41,478 bases of DNA from UBA1443 sp964445745 (GCA_964445745.1 CAYULU010000013.1:1-41478); one strand, 5' to 3'; numbered from the stretch's first letter, positions 29,386-38,459 are shown. Notes: generated from the sequence alone by a model not told the origin. Numbers and translations are program-made.

Positions 29386-31584
29386 TTATCTACGATCCCG
29401 GCCGCCACGTCCGCCGCGATCTCCGCGCCCGCCCCCTCTTCGGGGTGCCCTATCCTCGGCTTCCACCACCACCCGTTGATCTTCGGGAAGAATCGGAAGT
29501 CCACCCGGCACCGCCGCCTTGACACTAAGAGAAATTTTTCCGCGTTCATCAACCCCCAGCACTTTGACCGTTACTTTGTCACCCACCCGCATATAATCTC
29601 CCGGGCTTTTGACAAAACCATCGGCAATTTCCGAAACGTGACAAAGACCGTCAAGATCCGGAAGAATTTCGCAAAACGCGCCAAAGGGCATTAGTTTTTG
29701 AACCGTCGCTTCATAAATTTTTCCTACTTCAGCTTCAGCCGTGCATCCCTTAATCCTGGCAATCGCGGCATCTGAAACTGCAGAGTCAACGGCTGCAACA
29801 AAGACTCGCCCGTCATCCTCGATGTCGATCTTGGCGCCCGTCTCTTCCACAATCTTGCGAATATTCTTACCCCCGGGACCGATCAGTGCTCCGATCTTTT
29901 CGGGATTAATGCGAAGCGTTGTAATCCGGGGCGCATAGGAGGAAAGTTCTTTGGGCGCATGAATCGCTTCTGCAATCATGTCCAAAATCTTGAACCGCGC
30001 CTGTTTAGCGTGATCAAAAGCTTCGTGGAGAATTTCATCTGTAATTCCGTCAATTTTAAGATCCATCTGAAGCGCGGTCAACCCATCCCGGGTTCCAGCA
30101 GCCTTAAAATCCATGTCCCCCAAGTGATCTTCGATACCGGCAATATCCGTCAGAACCTTCCAACGGCTCTTATCCGTCACAAGACCGATCGCGATACCGG
30201 CAACAGGTGCCTTAATCGGCACGCCAGCATCCATCAGAGCAAGCGTTCCACCGCAAACAGTCGCCATGGAGCTTGACCCGTTCGATTCCATAATCTCGGA
30301 AACGAGGCGAACCGTGTACGGAAAATTCTCGTCAAACGGGATCACAGGTTCGAGAGAACGTGCGGCAAGAGCACCGTGTCCGATTTCACGACGGCCGGGG
30401 CCACGGTTGGGCTTACACTCTCCAACGCTATAGGAGGGAAAATTGTAATGCAACATAAACCGCTTCAGTTGTTCACCTTCGAGTGCATCGATCCTCTGTT
30501 CATCATCCCCCGTTCCCAGAGTAACCACGCTGAGACTTTGTGTTTGCCCGCGGGTAAAGAGTGACGATCCGTGCGTTCTCGGCAGAATACCCGTTTCACA
30601 CTTGATCGGACGAATATCCCGTTGTCCTCGCCCGTCCGCGCGCTTACCGGTGGCAAGCATGTACTCACGAACTTTTTCATACTCCAGCCGTGAAAAAGCG
30701 ATTTTGACGAATACTTCGTTGAAACCTTCCGCCTTGGTGTCAAGCTGAGCCATGATTTTCTCATAAAGGCTTTTGAAAAAGCCTTCCTGTTCTTCTTTGG
30801 TGGGCAAACCAAACGCTTTTTGAAATTCGTTGGCCGCAACTTCGTTCACCTTTTGCGTGATTTCGGCGGGAATCTCGATCGGTTTCACGGCTTTTTTGGG
30901 TTTACCAGCCTTCTTTACAAGTTCCAGCTGAAGTGCCGCTGTTTTTTTGATAGCCTCGTGCCCGAACTTAATCGCCTCAAACATCTTTTCTTCAGAAATC
31001 TCCTTAGCCCCCGCTTCGATCATGACAACCTTCTCCGGAGTTCCGGCAATCACAAGATCCAAGTCCCCCTTCTCAAGTTCCTGCTGAGAGGGATTGATAA
31101 TGAGATTTCCGTCAACCAATCCGACACGAACCGCAGAAAGCGGCACCGTATAAGGAATGTCTGAAATAAGGAGCGCTGTGGATGCCCCAATCATTGAAAG
31201 AATTTCCGTGGGGTTTTCTCCGTCAAATGAAAGAACGGTCGCGCTGATCTGCACTTCCGTCAGATAATCTTCCGGGAAAAGAGGCCGTAAGGGACGATCG
31301 ATAAGACGGGAGGTTAACGTTTCTTTTTCGGTGGGTTTGCTTTCTCTTTTAAAATAACCCCCAGGGATTTTCCCGGCCGCGTAGGTTCTTTCGCGATAAT
31401 CCACCGTCAGAGGGAAAAAATCACGAATTTGGTTCGTATCGCCTCCGGCTACCGCCGCCACAAAAACCACAGTTCCACCGCATTGGACGGTCACGGCACC
31501 ATGAGCCTGACGGGCCAAATGCCCTGTTTCTATGATAATTTCTCTACCGCCAATATTAGAACTAACTCTCTCGATTTTAAACAT
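29386..31584 (-). CDS. pnp: Polynucleotide phosphorylase
   Basis: Phosphorolytic 3'-5' exoribonuclease (732 aa). Two RNase PH-like domains are followed by KH (GALIGPGGKNIRKI) and S1 (VGKIYEATVQKLMPFGAFCEIL) domains. The active-site segments DFKAAGTRDGLTALQMDLKI and SMATVCGGTLALMDAGVP are intact. The C-terminus adds an RGG-rich tail (last 20 or so residues). The ATG at 31584 is chosen because AAGGAA lies seven bases upstream. A TTG at 31602 is less likely. It follows rpsO, as in E. coli. Confidence 0.96.
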   Translation of the reverse strand: MFKIERVSSNIGGREIIIETGHLARQAHGAVTVQCGGTVVFVAAVAGGDTNQIRDFFPLTVDYRERTYAAGKIPGGYFKRESKPTEKETLTSRLIDRPLRPLFPEDYLTEVQISATVLSFDGENPTEILSMIGASTALLISDIPYTVPLSAVRVGLVDGNLIINPSQQELEKGDLDLVIAGTPEKVVMIEAGAKEISEEKMFEAIKFGHEAIKKTAALQLELVKKAGKPKKAVKPIEIPAEITQKVNEVAANEFQKAFGLPTKEEQEGFFKSLYEKIMAQLDTKAEGFNEVFVKIAFSRLEYEKVREYMLATGKRADGRGQRDIRPIKCETGILPRTHGSSLFTRGQTQSLSVVTLGTGDDEQRIDALEGEQLKRFMLHYNFPSYSVGECKPNRGPGRREIGHGALAARSLEPVIPFDENFPYTVRLVSEIMESNGSSSMATVCGGTLALMDAGVPIKAPVAGIAIGLVTDKSRWKVLTDIAGIEDHLGDMDFKAAGTRDGLTALQMDLKIDGITDEILHEAFDHAKQARFKILDMIAEAIHAPKELSSYAPRITTLRINPEKIGALIGPGGKNIRKIVEETGAKIDIEDDGRVFVAAVDSAVSDAAIARIKGCTAEAEVGKIYEATVQKLMPFGAFCEILPDLDGLCHVSEIADGFVKSPGDYMRVGDKVTVKVLGVDERGKISLSVKAAVPGGLPILPEDQRVVVEAEDRAPRRGGGRGDRGGRGGRDRR

Positions 31585-31640
31585 GGATGGGTTCCTTTTC
31601 AATTTTGAATAGATTCTGGGACGTACGGAAAAACAGGAAA

Positions 31641-31907
31641 TTACTTCCTGAGTTCTAGACTTGCGATGAGACTCTGATATTTTTCCGGGTCTTCACGCTT
31701 TAGATAGGCAAGCAGCCTTTTGCGGCGGCTCACCATCTTGATGAGTCCGTAGCGAGAATGATGGTCCTTGGCGTGCTTTTCAAAATGAGGGGAAAGCCCG
31801 TTGATACGCTCGGTCAGAATGGCAACCTGAACTTCGGCGGATCCGGTATCGTTCTTCGTTTTCTTGTTCTTGGAAATGATCTCTTTTTTCTTCGTCTTCG
31901 CTAACAT
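31641..31907 (-). CDS. rpsO: 30S ribosomal protein S15
   Basis: Small ribosomal subunit protein S15 (88 aa), which binds 16S rRNA helices 20-22. The conserved TGSAEVQVAILTERI and HFEKHAKDHHSRYGL segments and basic C-terminus are intact. Length is normal. It has its own promoter about 65 bases upstream and AAGGAG 12 bases before the ATG. Upstream leader space could also host S15 autoregulation, as in other bacteria, but no clear structure is seen. Confidence 0.96.
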   Translation of the reverse strand: MLAKTKKKEIISKNKKTKNDTGSAEVQVAILTERINGLSPHFEKHAKDHHSRYGLIKMVSRRKRLLAYLKREDPEKYQSLIASLELRK

Positions 31908-31971
31908 GCGTCTTTGTAACTCCTTCTCTCTCTTTGAGTTATGTCGTTTCTCTCATCTCTGAGGTTGCGGA

Positions 31972-32000
31972 AGTATACCCCGCACCCAAGGGTTTGTAAA
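31972..32000 (-). promoter_or_regulatory. Housekeeping promoter of rpsO-pnp
   Basis: On the minus strand TTTACA (32000-31995), a 17-base spacer and TATACT (31977-31972) match the -35/-10 consensus well. It gives rpsO-pnp expression independent of the nusA promoter. The predicted start is about 31965. Confidence 0.75.
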
Positions 32001-32027
32001 GAGTTTCTTAAAAACACCTACCCGTGG

Positions 32028-33023
32028 TCATTTCCGATGCCATTTTCTGGCCTTCAGGATATCCTTCTGGATTTGCCGTTTTAATTCCTCCTCATTAAAA
32101 AACTTTTTTTCAGGACGAATAAATCTGTGGAGGGCTATTTCCATATCTTTTCCATAAATACGAGTTTTAAAATCAAAAAGATGCATTTCAAGCACTGGTT
32201 TGGGTGTTTCGAACGAAGGGTAAGTCGGCCGCTTGCCAAAGTTCATGACGCCGGGAATCCACGGGGAAACTTCCTTAAAAAAATGAGCCGAAGCATCAGA
32301 CCCCGTAACAAAGCTCATTTTCCTCTGCAAAAATCGTGCAGAAGCCACGTAGACCCCTAGCGGGATCTGGACATTGGCATGAGATTCCAGATTTGCCGTC
32401 GGAAAACCGAGGTGGGTTCCGTGTCCCTTCCCCCGAACAATATCTCCCCAAATGCTGAAGGGGCGTCCAAGACAGCGGGTTACTTTTTCAATCTCTCCTT
32501 TGGCCAAAAGTTCCCGGACCCATGAGCTGGAAACGGGTCTTTGACCGATCAGGACGGGTTCCATTCGTTTAAGCAGAAATCCATATTTCCGAGCCCAATT
32601 TTCCATCAGGTTCGTCGTCCCCCGCCGCCGATACCCAAAGTGCGCATCAACTCCCATACAAACCTCAAGAACCCGGAGTTGCTTCGCAAGAATTTTCCCT
32701 GCAAAAACTTCCGGAGACATTTTGGAAAAATCCCGAGTAAAGAAAGGAGCTAAACAGATATCAACTCCTGCCTTTTTCAAAAATGTCAGTTTTTGATCAA
32801 AGGAAAAAAGGAGAAGTTTCTTTTTTTTAGGATGGAGAACAATCTGGGGATGATTCCGGAAGGTCAAGACAGCCGACAGCGCATGATGCTTCCGAGCCTG
32901 TTTGACCACATAAGCAAGGAGCTTCTGATGCCCGAGGTGAAACCCGTCAAAATTTCCTATAGCCAGAACAAGGCGTTGTAGGTTTTTTGTCCGATAAGCC
33001 CGTAAATCAGTGATGAGTCGCAT
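32028..33023 (-). CDS. ribF: Bifunctional riboflavin kinase/FAD synthetase
   Basis: Makes FMN and FAD from riboflavin (331 aa). The N-terminal nucleotidyltransferase has IGNFDGFHLGHQKLL, and the C-terminal kinase has GKGHGTHLGFPTANL and GVMNFGKRPTY. The start at 33023 (protein beginning MRLITDLRAY) is preferred over 33068, which adds 15 unmatched residues inside truB. The start overlaps the end of truB by 17 bases, giving coupled translation. No strong ribosome binding site is seen. The truB-ribF-rpsO order is common. Confidence 0.94.
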   Translation of the reverse strand: MRLITDLRAYRTKNLQRLVLAIGNFDGFHLGHQKLLAYVVKQARKHHALSAVLTFRNHPQIVLHPKKKKLLLFSFDQKLTFLKKAGVDICLAPFFTRDFSKMSPEVFAGKILAKQLRVLEVCMGVDAHFGYRRRGTTNLMENWARKYGFLLKRMEPVLIGQRPVSSSWVRELLAKGEIEKVTRCLGRPFSIWGDIVRGKGHGTHLGFPTANLESHANVQIPLGVYVASARFLQRKMSFVTGSDASAHFFKEVSPWIPGVMNFGKRPTYPSFETPKPVLEMHLFDFKTRIYGKDMEIALHRFIRPEKKFFNEEELKRQIQKDILKARKWHRK

Positions 33024-33890
33024 GGCCCGAAACCGTTTGGAGCGGAAACATCTTCCCTCTAACTTCATCGACCGTCATATTGCGTAACGCCTCCATCGTA
33101 ACGCTTTGTTCAATGCTAAATTGGCCGCTTCGGATTCGCCTTAAACCAGCAAGGCAGGCATAACAACCCAGCGCCTCACCAAGATCGTTGACAAGCGTTC
33201 TCACATAAGTCCCTTTGGACACATGGGTAGAAAAATCAATGTATTTTCCTTCTTGTTTATCAAAACGGAACTCATACACCGTCACTTTCCGCCCCTCCCG
33301 GGGAACGGTCTTGCCCTGACGCGCAAGCTTATAAAGTCTCGTCCCCTTATGTTTTAAGGCAGAAACCATCGGCGGCACTTGGAGAATCTCGCCTGTAAAC
33401 GCCTTCGCCCCTTCTCTGACTCTTTCAAGAGTGATGTGGTCACAATCCGACTCTGCAGTCACATTCCCTTGTCGGTCGTGGGAGTCAGTCTGGACACCCA
33501 ACTCCAGGGTTCCACAATACACCTTATCGCAAGAGCTCAAGGCCATCGAATACTTGGTGGCCTTGCCAATCAAAACCACGAGAAGGCCGGTCGCAAGAGG
33601 ATCCAGAGTACCGGCGTGACCTACTTTTTTAAACTTAAACCGCTTCCGGACAAAGGCGCAAACATCATGGGNNNNNNNNNNNNNNNNNNNNNNNNNNNNN
33701 NNNNNNNNNNNNNNNNNNNNNNNNNNNNNNNNNNNNNNNNNNNNNNNNNNNNNNNNNNNNNNNNNNNNNNNTGACCTACTTTTTTAAACTTAAACCGCTT
33801 CCGGACAAAGGCGCAAACATCATGGGATGTCCATTCGGTAGGCTTATCGATAAGAAGAATTCCGTCAATAAATTCAGGATGTAGCGGCAT
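33007..33890 (-). CDS. truB: tRNA pseudouridine(55) synthase, interrupted by an artificial gap
   Basis: Forms pseudouridine 55 in the T-loop of tRNAs. The gene starts at 33890 and ends at 33007 but is split by 100 N and by a 55-base exact duplication of the gap flanks. Removing 33672-33826 (155 bases) restores one open frame of 729 bases (242 aa) with the catalytic GHAGTLDPLATG (D45), the KxDK-like start LLIDKPTEWTSHDV and the HVSKGTYVRTLVNDLG segment. So the gene is intact and the gap is an assembly join. It lies three bases after rbfA. Confidence 0.93.
33617..33671. repeat. Left copy of 55-base gap-flanking duplication
   Basis: Identical to 33772-33826. The exact 55-base length fits the overlap of two de Bruijn contigs joined by a scaffolder, not a biological repeat. 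Confidence 0.92.
33672..33771. other. Assembly gap of 100 N
   Basis: Exactly 100 unknown bases inside truB. The flanks overlap by 55 bases, so the true gap is likely to be zero or negative in size. Confidence 0.97.
33772..33826. repeat. Right copy of 55-base gap-flanking duplication
   Basis: Same 55 bases as 33617-33671. See the truB entry for the restored frame. Confidence 0.92.
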
Positions 33891-33893
33891 AAG

Positions 33894-34250
33894 CTAGACC
33901 TTGGGGGGCGGATTTTCGATCTTTTTTATAACCTCTTCGATTTCAAAGCTTTTGTCGACCATATCATCGAGTTCAAACTGAAGCCGCGGCGTGTATCGCA
34001 TTTCGAGAAAGTGTCCCACTTCACGTTGCAGAAATCCGGCCGCCCGCTTCAGAACATCCAGGGACTCCTCTTTTTTCTCTTGATCACCCAAAACCGTAAA
34101 AAAAACAACCGCCGATTTCAGGTCTGCTGTCACTTTAACATGCGTGATGGTGACAAACCCAAGACGCGGATCTTTCACTCGTTCCAGAATGAGCTTACTC
34201 AATTCCATCTGGAGCAACGAACCCACGCGTTCCGTACGCTTTCCTTGCAT
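33894..34250 (-). CDS. rbfA: Ribosome-binding factor A
   Basis: Small KH-fold protein (118 aa) that helps mature the 30S subunit and 16S rRNA 5' end. The N-terminal RTERVGSLLQMELSKLI and the LGFVTITHVKVTADL segment are typical. The C-terminus is slightly extended and ends in PPPKV. AAAGGA lies seven bases before the ATG at 34250. A GTG one codon earlier (34253) is less likely. It lies about 100 bases after infB and three before truB. Confidence 0.93.
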   Translation of the reverse strand: MQGKRTERVGSLLQMELSKLILERVKDPRLGFVTITHVKVTADLKSAVVFFTVLGDQEKKEESLDVLKRAAGFLQREVGHFLEMRYTPRLQFELDDMVDKSFEIEEVIKKIENPPPKV

Positions 34251-34253
34251 CAC

Positions 34254-34356
34254 TCATCCTTTAACATAAATTAAAAATCCAAACCATGAACTCAAAACTG
34301 ATTTCCCGGTGGATGCTAATTTATATTTTAAATTTTGAAATTTAAATTTTAGATAT
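34254..34356. other. AT-rich spacer between infB and rbfA
   Basis: About 100 bases, strongly AT-rich at 34315-34356 with short self-complementary AAATTT-type repeats. No gene and no clear promoter or terminator is seen. A similar AT-rich repetitive stretch occurs before the alcohol dehydrogenase (7545-7568). Confidence 0.4.
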
Positions 34357-36618
34357 TTAGAGGGTCGCGGCAATCTTGTCGATCCGGTAGGTTTCCACGA
34401 TATCACCTTCCCGAAGATCATCAAACCCGGCAAGGGAAATACCGCACTCATGGCCTTCTGCGACTTCTTTAACGTCATCCTTGAAATGTTTCAGGGAGGA
34501 AAACTTTCCTTCAAAAACAACGACATTATTCCGAACCAGTCGCACGTTGCGTTGCCTGAGGAGACGTCCTTTGACCACCCGTGCCCCCCCGATGGTTCCT
34601 GCCTTGGAGGATTTAAAAATCTGGCGAATCTGTGCTTTTCCTTCAGCCACTTCTTCAAGTTCCGGTTCCAGGATTCCTTCCATGGCTTTACGGATCTTTT
34701 CAACCGCATCATAAATGATTCCGTAAAAACGAATATCCACTCCTTCTTTTTCCGCCATAGTCATCGCTTTCGGATCTGCTTTAACATGAAACCCGATCAC
34801 AATCGCATCCGAAGCCGCTGCGAGCATCACATCCGATTCGTTAATGCCACCCACCGCACCATGAATCACATGCAACCGGCATTTGTCCGTACTAAGCTTT
34901 TCAAACGACTGAGTCAGTGCTTCGACAGACCCTTGCACATCGCCTTTAACAATCAGCTTCAGTTCCTTAAAACTTCCCTCCGAGATTTTCGAATAAAGAC
35001 TTTCCAAAGACATGTGGCGGGTGACCCCACGCATCTGCCGCTCACGAATTTCAAGCATCCTTTGCTCAGTAATCCTTTTTGCCGTTTTTTCATCTTCAAC
35101 GGCATAAAGCCTTTCGCCGGCTTCCGGGACACCATTCAGCCCGCCAAGTTCAACCGCATAAGCCGGACCCGCCGTTTGAAGAGTCTTCCCTTTATCATTT
35201 TTCATCACGCGCACCCGCCCCATGTAAGGGCCCGCTACAACCATGTCGCCGTGATGAAGCGTCCCTTTCCGTACGATAACGGTTGCAATAGGACCGCTCC
35301 CTTTCGACAAATGGCTTTCAACAACCGTTCCCACCGCCGGGCAATCCGGGTTCGCCTTTAGCTCCATTACTTCAGACTGCAGTAGCAACATTTCCAGAAG
35401 TTCCGGAATTCCTTTTCCTGTCTTAGCCGACACCTTGACGCAAATAGTCTTCCCGCCCCATTCTTCCGGCATCAGATCGTGTTTCTGAAGCCCGGACATC
35501 ACCTGCTGGGGATTGGCCACTGGGAGATCGCATTTATTGATGGCGACTACGATCGGACACTTCGCCTCACGGGCGTGGTGAATTGCTTCAATCGTCTGAG
35601 GCATCACACCGTCATCTCCCGCCACCACAAGCACCACAATGTCCGTCACGTCGGCACCGCGAGCTCGCATGGCCGTAAAAGCCTCGTGTCCCGGGGTATC
35701 AAGAAATGTCACATGACCTTTCCCGGGGATATCGACACTGTAAGCACCAATGTGCTGAGTAATAAACCCCTTTTCTTTTCCGGCAACATCCGTACTGCGG
35801 ATCGAATCAAGTAGAGAAGTTTTTCCATGATCCACATGCCCCATCAAGGTCACCACAGGCGGGCGAAACTTCATTTTTGAGGCATCTTCTTCAGAAGTGG
35901 CTTTCTGAATTTTCTCAACCACTTCGTCTTCCTCTTTCTTGATGGCAACCCCAGCAGCCTCCGCGAGCGCAAACGCAATCTCTTCGTTCAGCAACTGATT
36001 CACGTTCGCGAAAATACCAAGCCCCATTAAGGTTTTAATAACTTCAGGAATCCTTTTATTTATTTTTTGAGCAAGATCACCGACCGTGATAGGAAAACGA
36101 ATTTCGATTTTTTTTAACTGAACCGGCTCCAGCTTGGGAGCGGACGGCACCGACTGCGTCTCCGGAGGTACAGGCGTTTGGGCCTTGGGTTTTTCAGAAA
36201 CCGGTTGAGCTGCCGCCTGAACCGTCGCAGGGGAAACTCGAACGGGATCCGGAATTTTAGCGGGCGCAGAGGAAACCGTTTTTTTCTCTTCTTGTTTGAG
36301 GGAAGGTTCCGGAGCTTTAACTGGAGCCGGGGATTGTGCTTTTTTCTCATCCCTCTTCGTTTCGCCCTCTGCCGAAACCTGATTGAAAACAATCGAGGCA
36401 TCGACTGGCGCTCGTGAAATTTCAGGGACTGCGACCTGGCTAACGGGCGATTCTTTGGCGGGCTTAGCAACTAGTTTTTTTTCTTTGACGGCCCGCGTGG
36501 TTTTTTTCTCACCCGTTTTTGAGACTGCCGCTCTTTTAGCCGTCGTCTTTTTCTCAGCCGTGGTTTTCGTCGCTTTCTTCACTGACTCCTTTTTAGCCTT
36601 TTCTTTTTTTTCAGCCAT
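34357..36618 (-). CDS. infB: Translation initiation factor IF-2
   Basis: GTPase that places initiator tRNA on the ribosome (753 aa from ATG 36618). A Lys/Ala/Pro-rich, low-complexity N-terminal region (about 1-170) precedes the IF2N domain (about 172-225) and the G domain with GHVDHGKTS at 260-268, DTPGHEAF and NKCD. C-terminal domains are complete. The start at 36618 is two bases after the nusA stop. A GTG at 36672 inside nusA is less likely. The long basic N-terminus is typical of variable IF-2 extensions. Confidence 0.96.
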   Translation of the reverse strand: MAEKKEKAKKESVKKATKTTAEKKTTAKRAAVSKTGEKKTTRAVKEKKLVAKPAKESPVSQVAVPEISRAPVDASIVFNQVSAEGETKRDEKKAQSPAPVKAPEPSLKQEEKKTVSSAPAKIPDPVRVSPATVQAAAQPVSEKPKAQTPVPPETQSVPSAPKLEPVQLKKIEIRFPITVGDLAQKINKRIPEVIKTLMGLGIFANVNQLLNEEIAFALAEAAGVAIKKEEDEVVEKIQKATSEEDASKMKFRPPVVTLMGHVDHGKTSLLDSIRSTDVAGKEKGFITQHIGAYSVDIPGKGHVTFLDTPGHEAFTAMRARGADVTDIVVLVVAGDDGVMPQTIEAIHHAREAKCPIVVAINKCDLPVANPQQVMSGLQKHDLMPEEWGGKTICVKVSAKTGKGIPELLEMLLLQSEVMELKANPDCPAVGTVVESHLSKGSGPIATVIVRKGTLHHGDMVVAGPYMGRVRVMKNDKGKTLQTAGPAYAVELGGLNGVPEAGERLYAVEDEKTAKRITEQRMLEIRERQMRGVTRHMSLESLYSKISEGSFKELKLIVKGDVQGSVEALTQSFEKLSTDKCRLHVIHGAVGGINESDVMLAAASDAIVIGFHVKADPKAMTMAEKEGVDIRFYGIIYDAVEKIRKAMEGILEPELEEVAEGKAQIRQIFKSSKAGTIGGARVVKGRLLRQRNVRLVRNNVVVFEGKFSSLKHFKDDVKEVAEGHECGISLAGFDDLREGDIVETYRIDKIAATL

Positions 36619-36619
36619 T

Positions 36620-37810
36620 TCAGAGCCCCGTTTCTTTTGCGGGTTTTTCTCCCGAATTTTGCGCGACCTCACCGCTTTCTTGAGTCTCGCTCTTCGGAAT
36701 TGAAATTTGTCTCGCCGTCTTTAAAATCTCTTCGGCCATCTTCTCTCCGACCCCCTCAATTTTGGCAAGGTCTTCCATCTTCATTTTCGAAAGGTCTCTT
36801 ACATTATGGACCCCGGCCTTCTTGAGCGCAGATTCAATTTCAGGCCCAATTCCCTCAACTGACGTAAGCGGCAAAAGCTGGGACCTGCTACGCACATCCA
36901 ATTCCCACCCGATCAACTTGGAGGCAAGACGCACATTTTGTCCCCGTTTTCCGATCGCCAGCGACAACTGATCATCCGCGACTAAAATTTCGGCGCGGTG
37001 TTTTTCGGGGATCAGTTTAATCTCCTGGAGTTCCGCAGGCGCCATGGCATTCTTGATGTAAGTCTCGGCATCCTCGCTGAACCGGATGATATCGATCTTT
37101 TCTCCGTTCAACTCCCGCACAATATTCTTCACTCGCTGTCCCCGCACGCCAACACAGGAACCTACGCAATCGATCTTTTCATCTTTGGATGTCACGGCAA
37201 TTTTACTTCGGGACCCGGCCTCACGCGCAATCCCCTTAATTTCAACCACTTGATCATGGATTTCCGGTACTTCCATCTCAAAAAATTTCCGGATCAATTC
37301 AGGGTGAGTGCGAGACAATAAAACTTCGGTCCCCTTCGATGTTTTTTTGACTTCCATCACGTAAGCCCTGACCAAATGCCCCTGGCGAAAATTATCAACC
37401 GGAGATTGTTCACGGGCGGGGAGAATACCTTCCGTTTTTCCAAAATCAACAATAATTGCTTTTTTTTCAATCCGATGCACACTGCCGGAGACAATATCTC
37501 CCTGCTTGTGGCTGTATTCCGAAAAAATGGATTCCCGCTCAGCTTCGCGGAGTTTCTGGATAATCACCTGCTTGGCCGTCTGGGCGGCAATTCGTCCAAA
37601 TCTCGGATCATCAACTTCTTGGCCATCCAGAACCACCTTAATCCGGAACGTATCCGGATCAATCTGGACATCAAAGCCTTCCCCTTTTTCAGGAAAGCTT
37701 TTGCGGCAAGCTGACAAGAGAGCATGTCGAAGAGCCTCCACGAGAACTTCTCTGGAAACCCCTTTCTCTTTTTCTATATATTCGATCGACGCCGCAAGAT
37801 CCTGTGACAT
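36620..37810 (-). CDS. nusA: Transcription termination/antitermination factor NusA
   Basis: RNA polymerase-associated factor (396 aa) controlling pausing, termination and antitermination. Domains: N-terminal polymerase-binding domain (about 1-125), S1 (about 130-195), two KH domains (about 225-340, with VGVRGQRVKNIV and AIGKRGQNVRLASKLIGW) and a C-terminal helix-hairpin-helix region (SVEGIGPEIESALKKAGV, VEGVGEKMAEEIL). AGGACA lies before the ATG. It leads the operon. The usual upstream partner rimP is not here. A promoter and a leader terminator precede it. Confidence 0.97.
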   Translation of the reverse strand: MSQDLAASIEYIEKEKGVSREVLVEALRHALLSACRKSFPEKGEGFDVQIDPDTFRIKVVLDGQEVDDPRFGRIAAQTAKQVIIQKLREAERESIFSEYSHKQGDIVSGSVHRIEKKAIIVDFGKTEGILPAREQSPVDNFRQGHLVRAYVMEVKKTSKGTEVLLSRTHPELIRKFFEMEVPEIHDQVVEIKGIAREAGSRSKIAVTSKDEKIDCVGSCVGVRGQRVKNIVRELNGEKIDIIRFSEDAETYIKNAMAPAELQEIKLIPEKHRAEILVADDQLSLAIGKRGQNVRLASKLIGWELDVRSRSQLLPLTSVEGIGPEIESALKKAGVHNVRDLSKMKMEDLAKIEGVGEKMAEEILKTARQISIPKSETQESGEVAQNSGEKPAKETGL

Positions 37811-37838
37811 TTTGTCCTACCCATCGTTGCCTGTTTAG

Positions 37839-37866
37839 AAAAAAAAAAGTGGGTTTTTGCCCACTT
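37839..37866 (-). terminator. Intrinsic terminator in the nusA leader (probable attenuator)
   Basis: On the minus strand AAGTGGG (37866-37860), a 6-base loop and CCCACTT (37853-37847) are followed by an eight-T run down to 37839. It lies about 23 bases after the predicted nusA start point and about 30 before the nusA ATG, so it must be read through for the operon to be expressed. Confidence 0.85.
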
Positions 37867-37895
37867 ATTCGCAAAATCAAAGTTAACGTAGGGTT

Positions 37896-37923
37896 ATTAT
37901 AAGGAGAAAGTTTGAAAAGTCAA
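37896..37923 (-). promoter_or_regulatory. Housekeeping promoter of the nusA-infB operon
   Basis: On the minus strand TTGACT (37923-37918), a 16-base spacer and TATAAT (37901-37896) are near consensus. The predicted start is about 37889, just upstream of the leader terminator. Confidence 0.85.
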
Positions 37924-38388
37924 CGGCGGATTTAATTCATTTTTCCGTAACTTATTGAAAATAAAAGAGTTGCGTTTTTTAAGGCGCAGGGGTTCGCCAT
38001 CTGCAATTCGTCCAAAGCCAATCTTCGGGACGGCACCTGCCTTCGTCTTCAGTCCTTGCTATATCCTATATCGCTGGGTATTCGCCAAGAGATCCGCCTG
38101 CAAGTTGCCCGTCTTGATCAGATCAAAAGGACAAGCATACTTGATCTTAGATCGACCGCTTTCATTTCGATAGAAAAAAGCAAGCGATACGGCACTCCTT
38201 TTTTCAGGTTGATCAATCAACGTTGCAAAATCCCCTTCTGTTTGATCGCCTGAATGGAAGTCCGAACCGCTCTGGATTTTTCTATGTTTTTCAGATTGGC
38301 ATTTTCGCGCGCCTTCCGGACGCGTCGATAAACATAAGGATTTTTTTGAGAGGACGTCCAACGGCATGAAAGAAGTCTGTCTGAAATC
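37924..38388. other. About 465-base stretch without recognised gene
   Basis: Between the nusA promoter and tRNA-Gly. A minus-strand frame runs from inside the tRNA through to 38059, but its first part is only tRNA sequence read as protein and the rest matches nothing I know. A plus-strand frame of 72 codons (37955-38173) also has no features. It may be decayed sequence or unrecognised small genes. Confidence 0.4.
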
Positions 38389-38459
38389 AGCGGGCAGCGG
38401 GAATCGAACCCGCATGACCAGCTTGGAAGGCTGGGACTTTACCATTAAGCTATGCCCGC
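38389..38459 (-). tRNA. tRNA-Gly (anticodon UCC)
   Basis: A 71-base cloverleaf on the minus strand. The acceptor arms GCGGGCA and TGCCCGC pair, the anticodon arm CCAGC-CTTCCAA-GCTGG gives anticodon TCC, and the T-arm carries GGTTCGATTCC. The discriminator base is T, and the CCA end is not encoded. It reads GGA/GGG glycine codons. Confidence 0.95.

Noticed and set aside
33672..33771. The N run as a possible insertion or mobile element in truB
   Set aside because: The flanking 55-base duplication is not a target-site duplication length and removal restores the exact frame, so it is an assembly artefact.
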